A DNA stretch of 64,000 nucleotides from Algoriphagus resistens (GTDB lineage Bacteria; Bacteroidota; Bacteroidia; Cytophagales; Cyclobacteriaceae): positions 248,001 to 312,000 of the forward strand of contig NZ_LMXN01000006.1 in assembly GCF_001442615.1 (NCBI RefSeq). Direction: 5' to 3'. Shown one piece after another: positions 1 to 7,145 of the stretch (the first letter of the stretch is position 1; every line of letters begins with the position of its first letter). The position numbers and the translations under genes are program-made. A model generated the notes under the pieces. That model was given only the letters and a program-made list of their open reading frames with translations. It ran no database searches and was not told the DNA's origin.

Positions 1-1
1 G

Positions 2-280
2 TCTCTTTCTGAAGGTGGCAAACCAATCATGGCCATGACCTCTACTACCCGGAAAGGCACTTCAAAAATAGTCCCGTTCTTAAAAGAAGGTGCCGGAGTG
101 GTCACCACCCGGGCTCATATGCAATACGTGGTCACAGAATACGGTATGGTCAACCTCTATGGAAAAAACTTGCGTCAACGCGCATATGAACTGATGCGGA
201 TCGCCCATCCAGATCACAGGGAAAATCTGGAAAAAGCCATTGTAACGCGATTTGGAAGTTTCATATATCCATTCAGGTGA
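2..280 (+). CDS. Acetyl-CoA hydrolase/transferase family protein, C-terminal part (5' end outside window)
   Basis: The frame is open to the left edge, so this is the last 92 codons of a longer gene. The text SEGGKPIMAMTST, then VVTTRAHMQYVVTEYGMVNLYG and a tail ending IYPFR, is the C-terminal domain of the acetyl-CoA hydrolase / 4-hydroxybutyrate CoA-transferase family. Members move CoA between acetate or similar short acids and acyl-CoAs, in the cytoplasm. The catalytic glutamate region lies upstream and cannot be judged. The ending is normal (GSFIYPFR, then TGA). A second, diverged copy of the same tail lies at 1922-1972, beyond an accessory patch. The family call is firm; whether the full gene is intact is unknown. 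Confidence 0.85.
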   Translation, partial: SLSEGGKPIMAMTSTTRKGTSKIVPFLKEGAGVVTTRAHMQYVVTEYGMVNLYGKNLRQRAYELMRIAHPDHRENLEKAIVTRFGSFIYPFR

Positions 281-443
281 ACTTGCCACCTAGGCTAAAG
301 CGATTGATGGGCTTCGAGCTTCACTGGGCAACCGAAGTAGTCTTATTTGAATCCTCCGCCTTCCTAATGGAAAATCCCTGACCCAAACCTTCGTTTAAGG
401 TATGGATACTTGCTTTTTAACCACGGGCTAATTTGTATCCTTT

Positions 444-890
444 TTGCAAGTCCATTCCCTAATTGAATTGCATGTACAGCGTGTTCACAATGAAAAGTTG
501 CTCATGCTTTTGGCTCAAGTCGATCTCCTTGATAGGGATAAATTAGGCATCCGAATTCAAAAAAACGGTGTAGAGCCTTTGATAGTCCAGTCGATCCATT
601 ATCTCAAGGATGGAGTAAACCATTCCCATTTAGCTGACTATTAAACGCTAAGTGCCCTATCCTTTCAACATGGGACGCTATCGCCACCAGAGCATAAAAT
701 CATCCTTGCAGGGGCATACTTGGAAGTATTTTCGAAACGCATCAAAGAAGATGATACCGAAGAGCAAATAAATGACCTTCGAAACCAGCTTGCTCCGATC
801 AAAGTGCAGGTGAAGGGCAAAGACATTTACAATAATGCTGTTGTCGCAGAAAGAAACCTTGGCTGGTTTTTACGGCATGAGGTTGTTTAA
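444..890 (+). pseudogene. Unrecognised protein remnant with an in-frame stop
   Basis: Frame 3 reads from a TTG at 444 (a stop lies just upstream at 429) to 890, broken once by TAA at 642-644. On both sides of that stop the text looks like real protein: DLLDRDKLGIRI and HYLKDGVNHSHLADY before it, KIILAGAYLEVFSKRIKEDD and AERNLGWFLRHEVV after it. I do not recognise the family. Composition (charged helices, few repeats) suggests a cytoplasmic protein, and the true start may have been lost. It sits between a CoA-transferase gene end and an AbiE-type module, in a patch of several broken genes. A sequencing error at 642 would give one 148-residue protein instead. Confidence 0.45.
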
Positions 891-915
891 TATCAGACAT
901 CTAGTAAAAACAAAC

Positions 916-943
916 GTCAAGTTTTTTAATCAAAAAACTTGAC
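916..943. repeat. Perfect inverted repeat upstream of the antitoxin gene
   Basis: Two 12-nt arms, gtcaagtttttt (916-927) and aaaaaacttgac (932-943), flank a 4-nt loop. This is the outer of two inverted repeats ahead of the AbiEi-type gene at 1030. It may be a second operator, or a terminator for the remnant ending at 890, since the stem base is A/T-rich. Confidence 0.7.
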
Positions 944-967
944 AAACAGACCCAATCAGGTTTAATA

Positions 968-1013
968 TTTGTCCAGTTTATTATTGAAAAAACTGGACAA
1001 ATGCTTATCTTTG
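968..1013 (+). promoter_or_regulatory. Promoter with overlapping inverted-repeat operator for the AbiEi-type gene
   Basis: TATCTTTG at 1006-1013 matches the Bacteroidota -7 element TAnnTTTG, and TTG at 984-986 lies 19 nt upstream as the -33 element. An inverted repeat with 12-nt perfect arms, tttgtccagttt (968-979) and aaactggacaaa (990-1001), covers the -33 box. Streptococcal AbiEi is known to repress its own operon by binding inverted repeats in the promoter, so this is a likely autoregulatory operator (inference). The start codon is 17 nt past the -7 element, so the leader is very short. Confidence 0.65.
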
Positions 1014-1029
1014 TGATAGATTTATCAGC

Positions 1030-1752
1030 ATGAAAGTCACCGATTTAGTCGAAACCAAAATTGAACGACTGCCCAAAGGGCATGTGTTTACCTTCTCCGA
1101 TGTCAGTTCGGGACAGGAAGGGAAAGAAGCTGTCATAAAAGCCCTAAACCGCATGGTGCGTGTTGGAAAGCTTGAAAAACTGGCAAAAGGCAAATTCTAT
1201 AAGCCCGAAGCAACAGTTTTCGGCAAGTTACAGCCCGAGCTTAGACAAGTCGTGAAAGACCTCTTGGAAAGAGAGGGAAAGGTAATTGGCTATCTGACAG
1301 GTTTGAGTATTTACAGCCAGCTTGGCCTGACCACACAAATCAGCAACGTCATACAAATTGGAAAAAATGATATACGTCCTAAAGTAAATCGGGGACGCTA
1401 TACTATTTCCTTTATCCAACAAAAGAACCCAATCACACAGGACAACATCCCATTGCTTCAAATTTTGGATGCAATCCGCTATATCAAAAAAATTCCCGAT
1501 ACGTCGGTAACAAGCGCATTTAAGCGCATCAGTTCAATTATCGACAGCCTTTCATTTGCCGACAAGCAAAAGGCGATGAAGCTGGCTTTAAAATACCCCC
1601 CCTCCACAAGAGCAGCCTTGGGAGCCATTTTGGATACTACTCAAAACCGCATCGATACGAGTTCTTTGCGCAAAACACTTAACCCAATCACATCCTACAC
1701 CTTGGGAATTGCCGAGGAATGGCCAGTTGCCAAAAAATGGAATATCACATGA
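1030..1752 (+). CDS. AbiEi-type antitoxin (DUF6088 family)
   Basis: A 240-residue protein whose first 60 residues (PKGHVFTFSDV, then ALNRMVRVGKLEKLAKGKFYKP) form the winged-helix domain of AbiEi/DUF6088 antitoxins. The rest matches the C-terminal part, with YLTGLSIYSQLGL and IGKNDIRPKVNRGRYTISFI. In type IV AbiE systems this protein represses the operon and neutralises the AbiEii nucleotidyltransferase. It has its own promoter and operator (968-1013). Its stop overlaps (ATGA) the start of an AbiEii gene at 1749 that is broken. The antitoxin frame is intact and full length, so it may survive as a lone DNA-binding repressor. Family assignment is from sequence pattern only. Confidence 0.8.
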   Translation: MKVTDLVETKIERLPKGHVFTFSDVSSGQEGKEAVIKALNRMVRVGKLEKLAKGKFYKPEATVFGKLQPELRQVVKDLLEREGKVIGYLTGLSIYSQLGLTTQISNVIQIGKNDIRPKVNRGRYTISFIQQKNPITQDNIPLLQILDAIRYIKKIPDTSVTSAFKRISSIIDSLSFADKQKAMKLALKYPPSTRAALGAILDTTQNRIDTSSLRKTLNPITSYTLGIAEEWPVAKKWNIT

Positions 1753-1921
1753 AATTGCACGAAAACAAACAACTCTTCCGACAGGCAGTCCAGTTTACTT
1801 CTCAACAAATGGGCATTCCTGAAATCTATGTGTAGAAGGACTATTGGGTAACCTTCATTCTGCATGCGATATTTTCAAGCCCTATTGATACTGAAACAGT
1901 TCTTAAAGGCGGGACATCCTG
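1749..1921 (+). pseudogene. Broken AbiEii-type nucleotidyltransferase toxin
   Basis: The frame starts with ATG at 1749, overlapping the antitoxin stop as in real abiE operons. It reads LFRQAVQFTSQQMGIPEIYV, stop (TAG at 1833), KDYWVTFILHAIF, then VLKGGTS. AbiEii proteins have an N-terminal helix, the motif VEKDYWVT and then KGGTSL, the start of the nucleotidyltransferase core. Here the glutamate codon of EKDYWV is a stop, and the reading breaks off right after KGGTS (about 1921), where a CoA-transferase tail begins. The catalytic domain is gone, so no toxin can be made. Confidence 0.8.
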
Positions 1922-1972
1922 GGGAAAGCCATAGTGGACAAATTAGGAAGTTACATATACCCATTCAGATAA
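1922..1972 (+). pseudogene. Orphan 3' tail of an acetyl-CoA hydrolase/transferase gene
   Basis: Sixteen codons and a stop read GKAIVDKLGSYIYPFR, the same ending as the gene at 2-280 (EKAIVTRFGSFIYPFR). The two 51-nt DNA stretches differ at 14 positions, several of them synonymous. They look like tails of two related genes rather than a recent duplication. No upstream part of this copy remains: it joins directly to the broken toxin. The joint near 1919-1924 is a deletion or integration scar. Confidence 0.75.
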
Positions 1973-2055
1973 AAAGTATGTAAAATCCAGAAGCCCGTTT
2001 TTATTTATTCTGCTTCTCTTTAGATTAGCGAATTAATACTAACCCAAAACAGCTA

Positions 2056-3402
2056 ATGTCTTCTAAAAAATATGCTTTTTTCCTCTCAATCACAGCCGCT
2101 CTGGGCGGCTTTTTATTTGGATTTGACACTGCTGTAATCTCAGGGGCCGAGCGGGCAATTCAGGATGTCTGGAAATTAAGTGACCTTACCCACGGGCTTG
2201 CTATTGCTATGGCACTATATGGCACTGTCATCGGTGCCTTATTCGGAGGAATCCCTTCAGATAAATTTGGACGCAAGAAAAGTCTTCTCTGGATCGGGGC
2301 ACTGTATCTGATTTCTGCCGTAGGTTCGGCAATTGCTCCAGATCCCTACTCCTTTATGTTTTTTAGATTTATCGGAGGATTGGGCGTTGGTGCTTCTTCA
2401 GTAGTGGCCCCCATGTATATTTCTGAAATTGCCCCAGCCAAAAACAGAGGACTGCTTGTTGCGCTTTATCAGTTCAATATAGTCTTCGGAATCCTAATGG
2501 CCTATCTGTCCAACTACCTGATAGGCACAGCCGGAATAGCCAATGACTGGAGATGGATGCTTGGAATGGAGGCAGTTCCAGCGTTGATTTACACCCTGAT
2601 GATTTTTAGGATTCCCGAGAGCCCACGCTGGCTTATTGCAAAGTTCAATGACCAGGTGAAGGCGAGAGAGATTCTCACCCGAACAGACCCTGAGGGAGTC
2701 GATGAGGCTATTCGGTTGGCGATCATTGAAGAGCAAAGCATCAAACAAAAGGGAAGCTTCTCAGCCCTATTCAGTAAAGCATTTTTATCCACCACCATGC
2801 TAGCTGTATTTATTGCCTTTTTCAACCAGGTTTCAGGTATCAATGCAATAATCTATTTTGCCCCACGCGTCTTCGAGATGGCAGGAATATCTACAGAATC
2901 TGCGCTTTTCTCTACCATTGGTATAGGTGTGGTAAATTTGTTTGCCACCTTTGTAGGCTTGTATTTAATCGATAGAATCGGCAGGAAAAAACTGATGTAC
3001 ATCGGCTCGCTTGGCTATATCATCTCCCTTTCGCTCATGGCATACAATTTCCTTGTAGGAGGAATTGATAATTTCTGGTTACCCCTATTTGTCTTTGCAT
3101 TCATTACTTCACATGCAGTGGGACAAGGGTCTGTTATTTGGGTATTTATATCCGAAGTATTCCCCAATGAACTTCGTGCCTATGGCCAATCCATCGGCTG
3201 TTTTACCCATTGGATATTAGCCGCATTGATCGCAAATGTGTTTCCTTATTTTGCTACCCAATTTGGCCCGGGATATATTTTTGCATTCTTCGCTCTAATG
3301 ATGGTTTGGCAATTGCTCTGGGTAAAATTTAAAATGCCGGAAACCAAAGGAAGATCCTTGGAAGAGATACAACAAGACTTACATAATACCAATGCAGCAT
3401 AA
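2056..3402 (+). CDS. Sugar porter family MFS transporter
   Basis: A 448-residue, 12-helix inner-membrane transporter of the major facilitator superfamily, sugar porter branch. Diagnostic pieces are GGFLFGFDTAVISG in helix 1, the loop motif FGRKKS near residue 70, PESPRWL near 187, the second-half loop DRIGRKK near 306, and PETKG near 428. Such proteins import hexoses or other sugars with H+ or Na+. The PfkB kinase gene follows with an 11-nt overlap, so import is coupled to phosphorylation, probably of fructose or a similar sugar (inference). The ATG at 2056 gives the usual short N-terminus. No clear promoter was found in 1973-2055. Confidence 0.92.
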   Translation: MSSKKYAFFLSITAALGGFLFGFDTAVISGAERAIQDVWKLSDLTHGLAIAMALYGTVIGALFGGIPSDKFGRKKSLLWIGALYLISAVGSAIAPDPYSFMFFRFIGGLGVGASSVVAPMYISEIAPAKNRGLLVALYQFNIVFGILMAYLSNYLIGTAGIANDWRWMLGMEAVPALIYTLMIFRIPESPRWLIAKFNDQVKAREILTRTDPEGVDEAIRLAIIEEQSIKQKGSFSALFSKAFLSTTMLAVFIAFFNQVSGINAIIYFAPRVFEMAGISTESALFSTIGIGVVNLFATFVGLYLIDRIGRKKLMYIGSLGYIISLSLMAYNFLVGGIDNFWLPLFVFAFITSHAVGQGSVIWVFISEVFPNELRAYGQSIGCFTHWILAALIANVFPYFATQFGPGYIFAFFALMMVWQLLWVKFKMPETKGRSLEEIQQDLHNTNAA

Positions 3403-4255
3403 AGTAGTCATATTCGGAGAAATGTTATGGGATTGCTTACCCTCAGGTGCTGTTCCGGGAGGGGCTCCCATGAATGTTGCCTTAAATCTTCATCAGCTAG
3501 GCTTAGAGTCAAGACTCATTTCTGCTATTGGAAATGACCAGGCTGGGCAAAAGCTCTTGGAGTTCTTAACAACATTCCAACTTCCTGTGGATCTGATTCA
3601 GGTGGATCAAGATCATGAGACTTCCAGCGTTTTGGTAAACGATACGGATCCAGAGAACATAAAGTACACAATAGTTTCTCCGGTGGCATGGGATTACATA
3701 CACTGGAATGCCAGAATGGATGCCGCTGCAGCTGCTTCGGACGCATTGGTGTTTGGTACACTAGGGGTGCGGAATGCAGAGAGCCTAACCACTCTTCTCA
3801 AATTACTTCATCATAAAACCCTCCGGATATTTGATGCAAACTTTCGGCCACCATTTTATGATTTTGAGATCATAGTGACCTTATTAGGTTTTACCGACAT
3901 TCTAAAAATCAATGAGGATGAGCTGGAGATTTTTGCTGACTATTTTGCTATAGACTCAAGCATAATCAGTGTATGTAATCATCTGGATACGCATTTCCCG
4001 ATGGATCTTATCTGTGTCACGCAGGGCTCAAAGGGTGCCATACTTTACAAAGCAGGGAAAATAATCAGCCATGAAGGCTATAAAGTAACAGTGGCTGACA
4101 GTATCGGGGCTGGAGACGCTTTTCTCAGCGGGTTCATCAAAACCTATTTAGCGAATCAGCCACTTGACCAAGTTCTTGACTTCGCATGTAAACTAGGCGC
4201 CTTCGTAGCAGGCAAAAAAGGAGGAACACCGAGGTATGAGATCTCTGATCTATAA
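3392..4255 (+). CDS. PfkB-family carbohydrate kinase (fructokinase-like)
   Basis: A 287-residue cytoplasmic ribokinase-superfamily sugar kinase. The N-terminal substrate motif is VPGGAPMNVALNLHQLG. The C-terminal signature is DSIGAGDAFLSGF, with Asp242 as the expected catalytic base and GAGD as the anion hole. The sequence resembles bacterial fructokinases, but the substrate cannot be fixed from sequence alone. The start overlaps the end of the transporter gene, the usual sign of translational coupling. Length is slightly short for the family (about 290-320) but both core motifs are present. Confidence 0.88.
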   Translation: MQHKVVIFGEMLWDCLPSGAVPGGAPMNVALNLHQLGLESRLISAIGNDQAGQKLLEFLTTFQLPVDLIQVDQDHETSSVLVNDTDPENIKYTIVSPVAWDYIHWNARMDAAAAASDALVFGTLGVRNAESLTTLLKLLHHKTLRIFDANFRPPFYDFEIIVTLLGFTDILKINEDELEIFADYFAIDSSIISVCNHLDTHFPMDLICVTQGSKGAILYKAGKIISHEGYKVTVADSIGAGDAFLSGFIKTYLANQPLDQVLDFACKLGAFVAGKKGGTPRYEISDL

Positions 4256-4334
4256 CAAGGTAGGCACAGGTGCTGTCAGTCTCTGTTAACAAACTGACCA
4301 CTGTGACTGAAGAGCTGATCACTTAGACTGAATA

Positions 4335-4727
4335 CTAAAACCCTCCCTTAATCTTCTCAGCAATCTCTGCCAGTTCCCCGTTACCCAATTTTAGCTTTGG
4401 GCGGGTAAAATTGATGTCATCCATGGTATTCAAAGGCACGAGATGCACATGGACATGGGGGACTTCTAAACCAATCACAGCAACACCTATTCTTGTGCAT
4501 TTGATTGTCCTGTCCATAGCTTTGGCTACCCGCTGGGCAAAAAGATGCAGGCCAGAAAGTGCTTCGGGCTCCAGATTAAAAATATAATCAACTTCTTGCT
4601 TAGGAACAACCAGCACATGGCCTTTTACCAAAGGCATGATGTCCAGAAAAGCAATGTAGTTTTCATCCTCAGCTACAATGTGGCCTGGAATTTCTCTATT
4701 GATGATTTTGGTGAAAATTGATGCCAT
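4335..4727 (-). CDS. HIT family protein (histidine triad nucleotide hydrolase)
   Basis: A 130-residue HIT protein reading MASIFTKIINREIPGHIVAED at the N-terminus and VPHVHVHLVPLN near residues 89-100. The HVHVH triad (91-95) is the nucleotide-binding and catalytic motif. HIT/HINT proteins hydrolyse AMP-lysine-like or dinucleotide substrates in the cytoplasm. An in-frame start 27 nt further upstream would put the greA terminator hairpin inside the gene, so the ATG at 4727 is preferred. The gene follows greA in the same direction, past a terminator. Confidence 0.92.
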   Translation of the reverse strand: MASIFTKIINREIPGHIVAEDENYIAFLDIMPLVKGHVLVVPKQEVDYIFNLEPEALSGLHLFAQRVAKAMDRTIKCTRIGVAVIGLEVPHVHVHLVPLNTMDDINFTRPKLKLGNGELAEIAEKIKGGF

Positions 4728-4732
4728 AATCT

Positions 4733-4765
4733 GTAAAAATAAAAATCCCGGCATATACCGGGATT
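4733..4765 (-). terminator. Rho-independent terminator after greA
   Basis: The 8-nt arms aatcccgg (4744-4751) and ccgggatt (4758-4765) form a hairpin. Read on the minus strand it is followed by TTTTTATTTTT. It lies just past the greA stop and just before the HIT start. Confidence 0.8.
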
Positions 4766-4769
4766 GAGT

Positions 4770-5243
4770 TTAGAATGAAATGTCCAATATTTCGAATTGA
4801 AGTGTTCCTGCAGGAGCTTTTACTTCGGCGATTTCACCTACTTTCTTTCCTACCAGGCCCTTACCAAAGGGAGAGGCAAGGGAAATCTTTCCGGCTTTCA
4901 AATCAGCCTCTTCCTCAGACACTAAGGTATAGCTCACGGTCATGCCGTTTTTCACGTTTTTGATCTTCACCGTAGTCAGGATTCCAACTTTGGAAGTATC
5001 CAGCTGTGAGCTGTCCAGAATCCGGGCATTCCCCACCACTGCTTCCAATTTTGCAATCTTAAGCTCCAAATGGCCCTGCGCATCCTTGGCTGCATCATAT
5101 TCTGCATTTTCGCTTAGATCACCTTTGTCTCTAGCCTCGGCAATTTGGTTGGAAATATCAGTTCTTCCTTTCGTCTTAAGCATTTGAAGTTCGTCCTTCA
5201 ACCGCTTCAAACCTTCTTCAGTATAGTATTGTATTGTTCCCAT
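4770..5243 (-). CDS. greA: Transcription elongation factor GreA
   Basis: A 157-residue protein of normal GreA length. The N-terminal coiled coil begins YYTEEGLKRLKDELQ and carries the tip signature ARDKGDLSENAEYDAAKD, whose acidic residues reach into the RNA polymerase secondary channel. The C-terminal FKBP-like domain includes ISLASPFGKGLVGKKVGE. GreA stimulates cleavage of backtracked transcripts. The gene has a clear promoter (5329-5359) and a leader hairpin followed by T-rich sequence (5264-5301), and ends at a strong terminator. Confidence 0.97.
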   Translation of the reverse strand: MGTIQYYTEEGLKRLKDELQMLKTKGRTDISNQIAEARDKGDLSENAEYDAAKDAQGHLELKIAKLEAVVGNARILDSSQLDTSKVGILTTVKIKNVKNGMTVSYTLVSEEEADLKAGKISLASPFGKGLVGKKVGEIAEVKAPAGTLQFEILDISF

Positions 5244-5263
5244 AATCTACTCTTAGTAAAAGC

Positions 5264-5301
5264 CACAAAAAGAAAATAACGGTCGCAAGACGGGACCGTT
5301 A
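5264..5301 (-). promoter_or_regulatory. Terminator-like hairpin in the greA leader
   Basis: The arms taacggtc (5277-5284) and gaccgtta (5294-5301) pair perfectly around a 9-nt loop. On the minus strand the stem is followed at once by ATTTTCTTTTT. It lies between the greA promoter and start codon, so it could end transcription early (attenuation). E. coli greA has a similar leader that yields short RNAs; relevance here is inference. Confidence 0.55.
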
Positions 5302-5328
5302 CCTTGTTTTTGGCTTGTATTTGAGCTA

Positions 5329-5359
5329 CAAAGATAACAAAGCTTTGAAACAAAGCAAA
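5329..5359 (-). promoter_or_regulatory. Bacteroidota-type promoter for greA
   Basis: On the minus strand TTTG (5359-5356), 19 nt of spacer, then TATCTTTG (5336-5329) fit the -33/-7 consensus TTTG, N19-21, TAnnTTTG. The expected start of transcription is near 5322, giving a leader of about 80 nt. Confidence 0.7.
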
Positions 5360-5473
5360 ACCGGATTTTTTTTCTTCTACCCTGTGGCCGATGTACCAGG
5401 GCATTCCAGAACGTGTCGCCTGCGGCGTGCCTACCTCAAGAAAGGGCCAGTTTACCCGAATTGACAACACAAG

Positions 5474-6184
5474 CTACCTTAATCTTGGCTCGTCGCTCGC
5501 TAGCAACCATTCATTCCCCTCACAGGTTTTGCAGGATCCCATTTCTTGAATCCCCGGCCTCAACGCTCCACAGTGCGTACAACTGTAGGTTTTTTTCATC
5601 ACAAATTCCTTACAAGGAAAATTATAAATGGAAGGCAAAATAGGCAATCCCGGAATGACTTTATCGTCAGGAAAATAAAAAACACTTAGATCGCCGGAAG
5701 TCTCCAAATAAGCGAATTTCACTTGACCAAGATGAGAGACGGACTGCTGCCGGAGTTGGGAAAACAACTCATCATAAGCCAGGGATTCGTTAAGGAAATT
5801 TTTATAGATGATTTTACCATTTTCTATCAATTTCACCGGTTTCCCCTCTACAAATTCTTCCACTTTCTCAAAATGGCCTGTCAGGTAAGTGATCAATTTG
5901 TATAGACTTATAACAACAATAAAGACTAAAATAGCTGGTAGTAAAGCCACGTCTTCATAAAACATTGGATCTCCTGCCGCAGAGCCAAGTGAGATAATTA
6001 TTGCCAATTCGAATACTGAAAGCTGTTTAATACCCCGCTTCCCGGATAGCCTGAGCACAATAAGTACAATAAAAAACATTACTGCAGTGCGGAGAATTAC
6101 TTCTGCCAAAAATGCGTAAGGGATATCCTCGCCGATCAATAAACGTCTAACGTCAAAAAGATCCAGTGATTCTCCAGATTCCAT
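5474..6184 (-). CDS. DUF421 family membrane protein (YetF/YcaP-like)
   Basis: A 236-residue protein with about three N-terminal membrane helices (residues 20-105; YAFLAEVILRTAVMFFIVLIV, then LSGKRGIKQLSVFELAIIISLGSAAGDPM), the classic opening of DUF421. A small soluble domain follows (VEGKPVKLIENGKIIYKNFL). The last 50 residues carry a likely zinc-binding knuckle, CTHCGALR and CKTCEGNEW, an extra not always seen in the family. DUF421 proteins of spore formers and enterics are linked to membrane and stress phenotypes, but the biochemical role is unknown. It stands alone on the minus strand. Confidence 0.85.
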   Translation of the reverse strand: MESGESLDLFDVRRLLIGEDIPYAFLAEVILRTAVMFFIVLIVLRLSGKRGIKQLSVFELAIIISLGSAAGDPMFYEDVALLPAILVFIVVISLYKLITYLTGHFEKVEEFVEGKPVKLIENGKIIYKNFLNESLAYDELFSQLRQQSVSHLGQVKFAYLETSGDLSVFYFPDDKVIPGLPILPSIYNFPCKEFVMKKTYSCTHCGALRPGIQEMGSCKTCEGNEWLLASDEPRLR

Positions 6185-6377
6185 AGTATTCTCCGAAAGT
6201 AAAACGATGGCGCCTCCTCGCGACAGTGACTTTTATATAGCCTACAGACATTTAAGTTGTAGTATCTATTTTGGGCTTACTCTGAACTTTCACTTGACCA
6301 GTTTGGTCTTTTAAATCTGAGTAAACTTTTCACAGCCATGGCCGGTCAATGGAGGCATCATCGCTTTGTTATAATTT

Positions 6378-6761
6378 CTAATCCGTTAATTTTATTTTCC
6401 CATTTTCATCATAAATAATAGTCTTTGACTGTTCTCCCGCACCTACAAAAGTGACTTCATAGTAGGTGATGCTCTCCTCTTCAAAAATTCGTTTTCCCGT
6501 GATTTTATCTATGGAAAGAGAATTGTCCCTTGCTATTGCGTCGAGCACAGGTGAAGGAAGTTGAACAGTATCTACCTGATCCAACGTTCCGGGAAGTATG
6601 GTACCGTCCCGCTTCACGATATTCGTATCTGCTTCATGAAGCTCTCCCCCCATTTCATTCTGTGCTTCAACACTTTCTTCATAAGCCTTCTCTGATCGCT
6701 CTTTACAGGAAACAGTAAGAATTGTCAAGGCGACTAGGCTAACTAACAAATATTTTCTCAT
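6378..6761 (-). CDS. Small predicted lipoprotein
   Basis: The ATG at 6761 gives 127 residues starting MRKYLLVSLVALTILTVSCKE, a lipoprotein signal with lipobox LTVSC. An upstream in-frame start at 6788 would spoil the signal, so the later one is chosen. The mature part is acidic and helical at first (SEKAYEESVEAQNEMGGE). It then has a short domain, ITGKRIFEEESITYYEVTF and KTIIYDENGKI, that reads like a PepSY/YpeB-like or beta-lactamase-inhibitor-like fold. No specific family was recognised. No operon partner is evident. Confidence 0.7.
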   Translation of the reverse strand: MRKYLLVSLVALTILTVSCKERSEKAYEESVEAQNEMGGELHEADTNIVKRDGTILPGTLDQVDTVQLPSPVLDAIARDNSLSIDKITGKRIFEEESITYYEVTFVGAGEQSKTIIYDENGKIKLTD

Positions 6762-7145
6762 AGGTGATTTTGTTATATGATCTCTCAATAGGGCGCGTGA
6801 GATCAGTGTCTTGAACTAGTGCATCCCAAAAATCCGCCCAATTTAAATTCACCTGACCTAGCAGGCATTTAATTTCATCATCCCCAAGATCCTGATTACA
6901 AAATAAAAATCTGGAGTAAGACTACTGGATTGTCGTATACAGAATAATTCCCTCAAAAATGTAAAGCATACATTCATAAAAATACCTACTTAAAAAAATG
7001 AATACACGGGAGCCCAACAGCGCAACGACACAATGGCACGACTACCTTCTCACTTACAATACACTCATTTTGAGCTTTTTATTTCCCAAAATGTGGTTTT
7101 CAAAAATTCGATTTTACAAATTTGACTGGTAAAAATTGAAGGGCA
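6762..7145. other. Intergenic region without recognised genes
   Basis: About 380 nt of AT-rich sequence between two minus-strand genes. No open frame with protein-like content, no long inverted repeat and no exact TAnnTTTG element was seen. It presumably holds the lipoprotein promoter and the end of the dehydrogenase transcript. Confidence 0.5.

Noticed and set aside
444-644. The 66-codon frame as a complete small gene
   Set aside because: Protein-like text continues in the same frame past its stop to 890, so it is better read as a broken longer gene.
5413-5643. A plus-strand frame near the DUF421 gene end
   Set aside because: Mostly antisense to a well-supported DUF421 gene, without any recognisable content.
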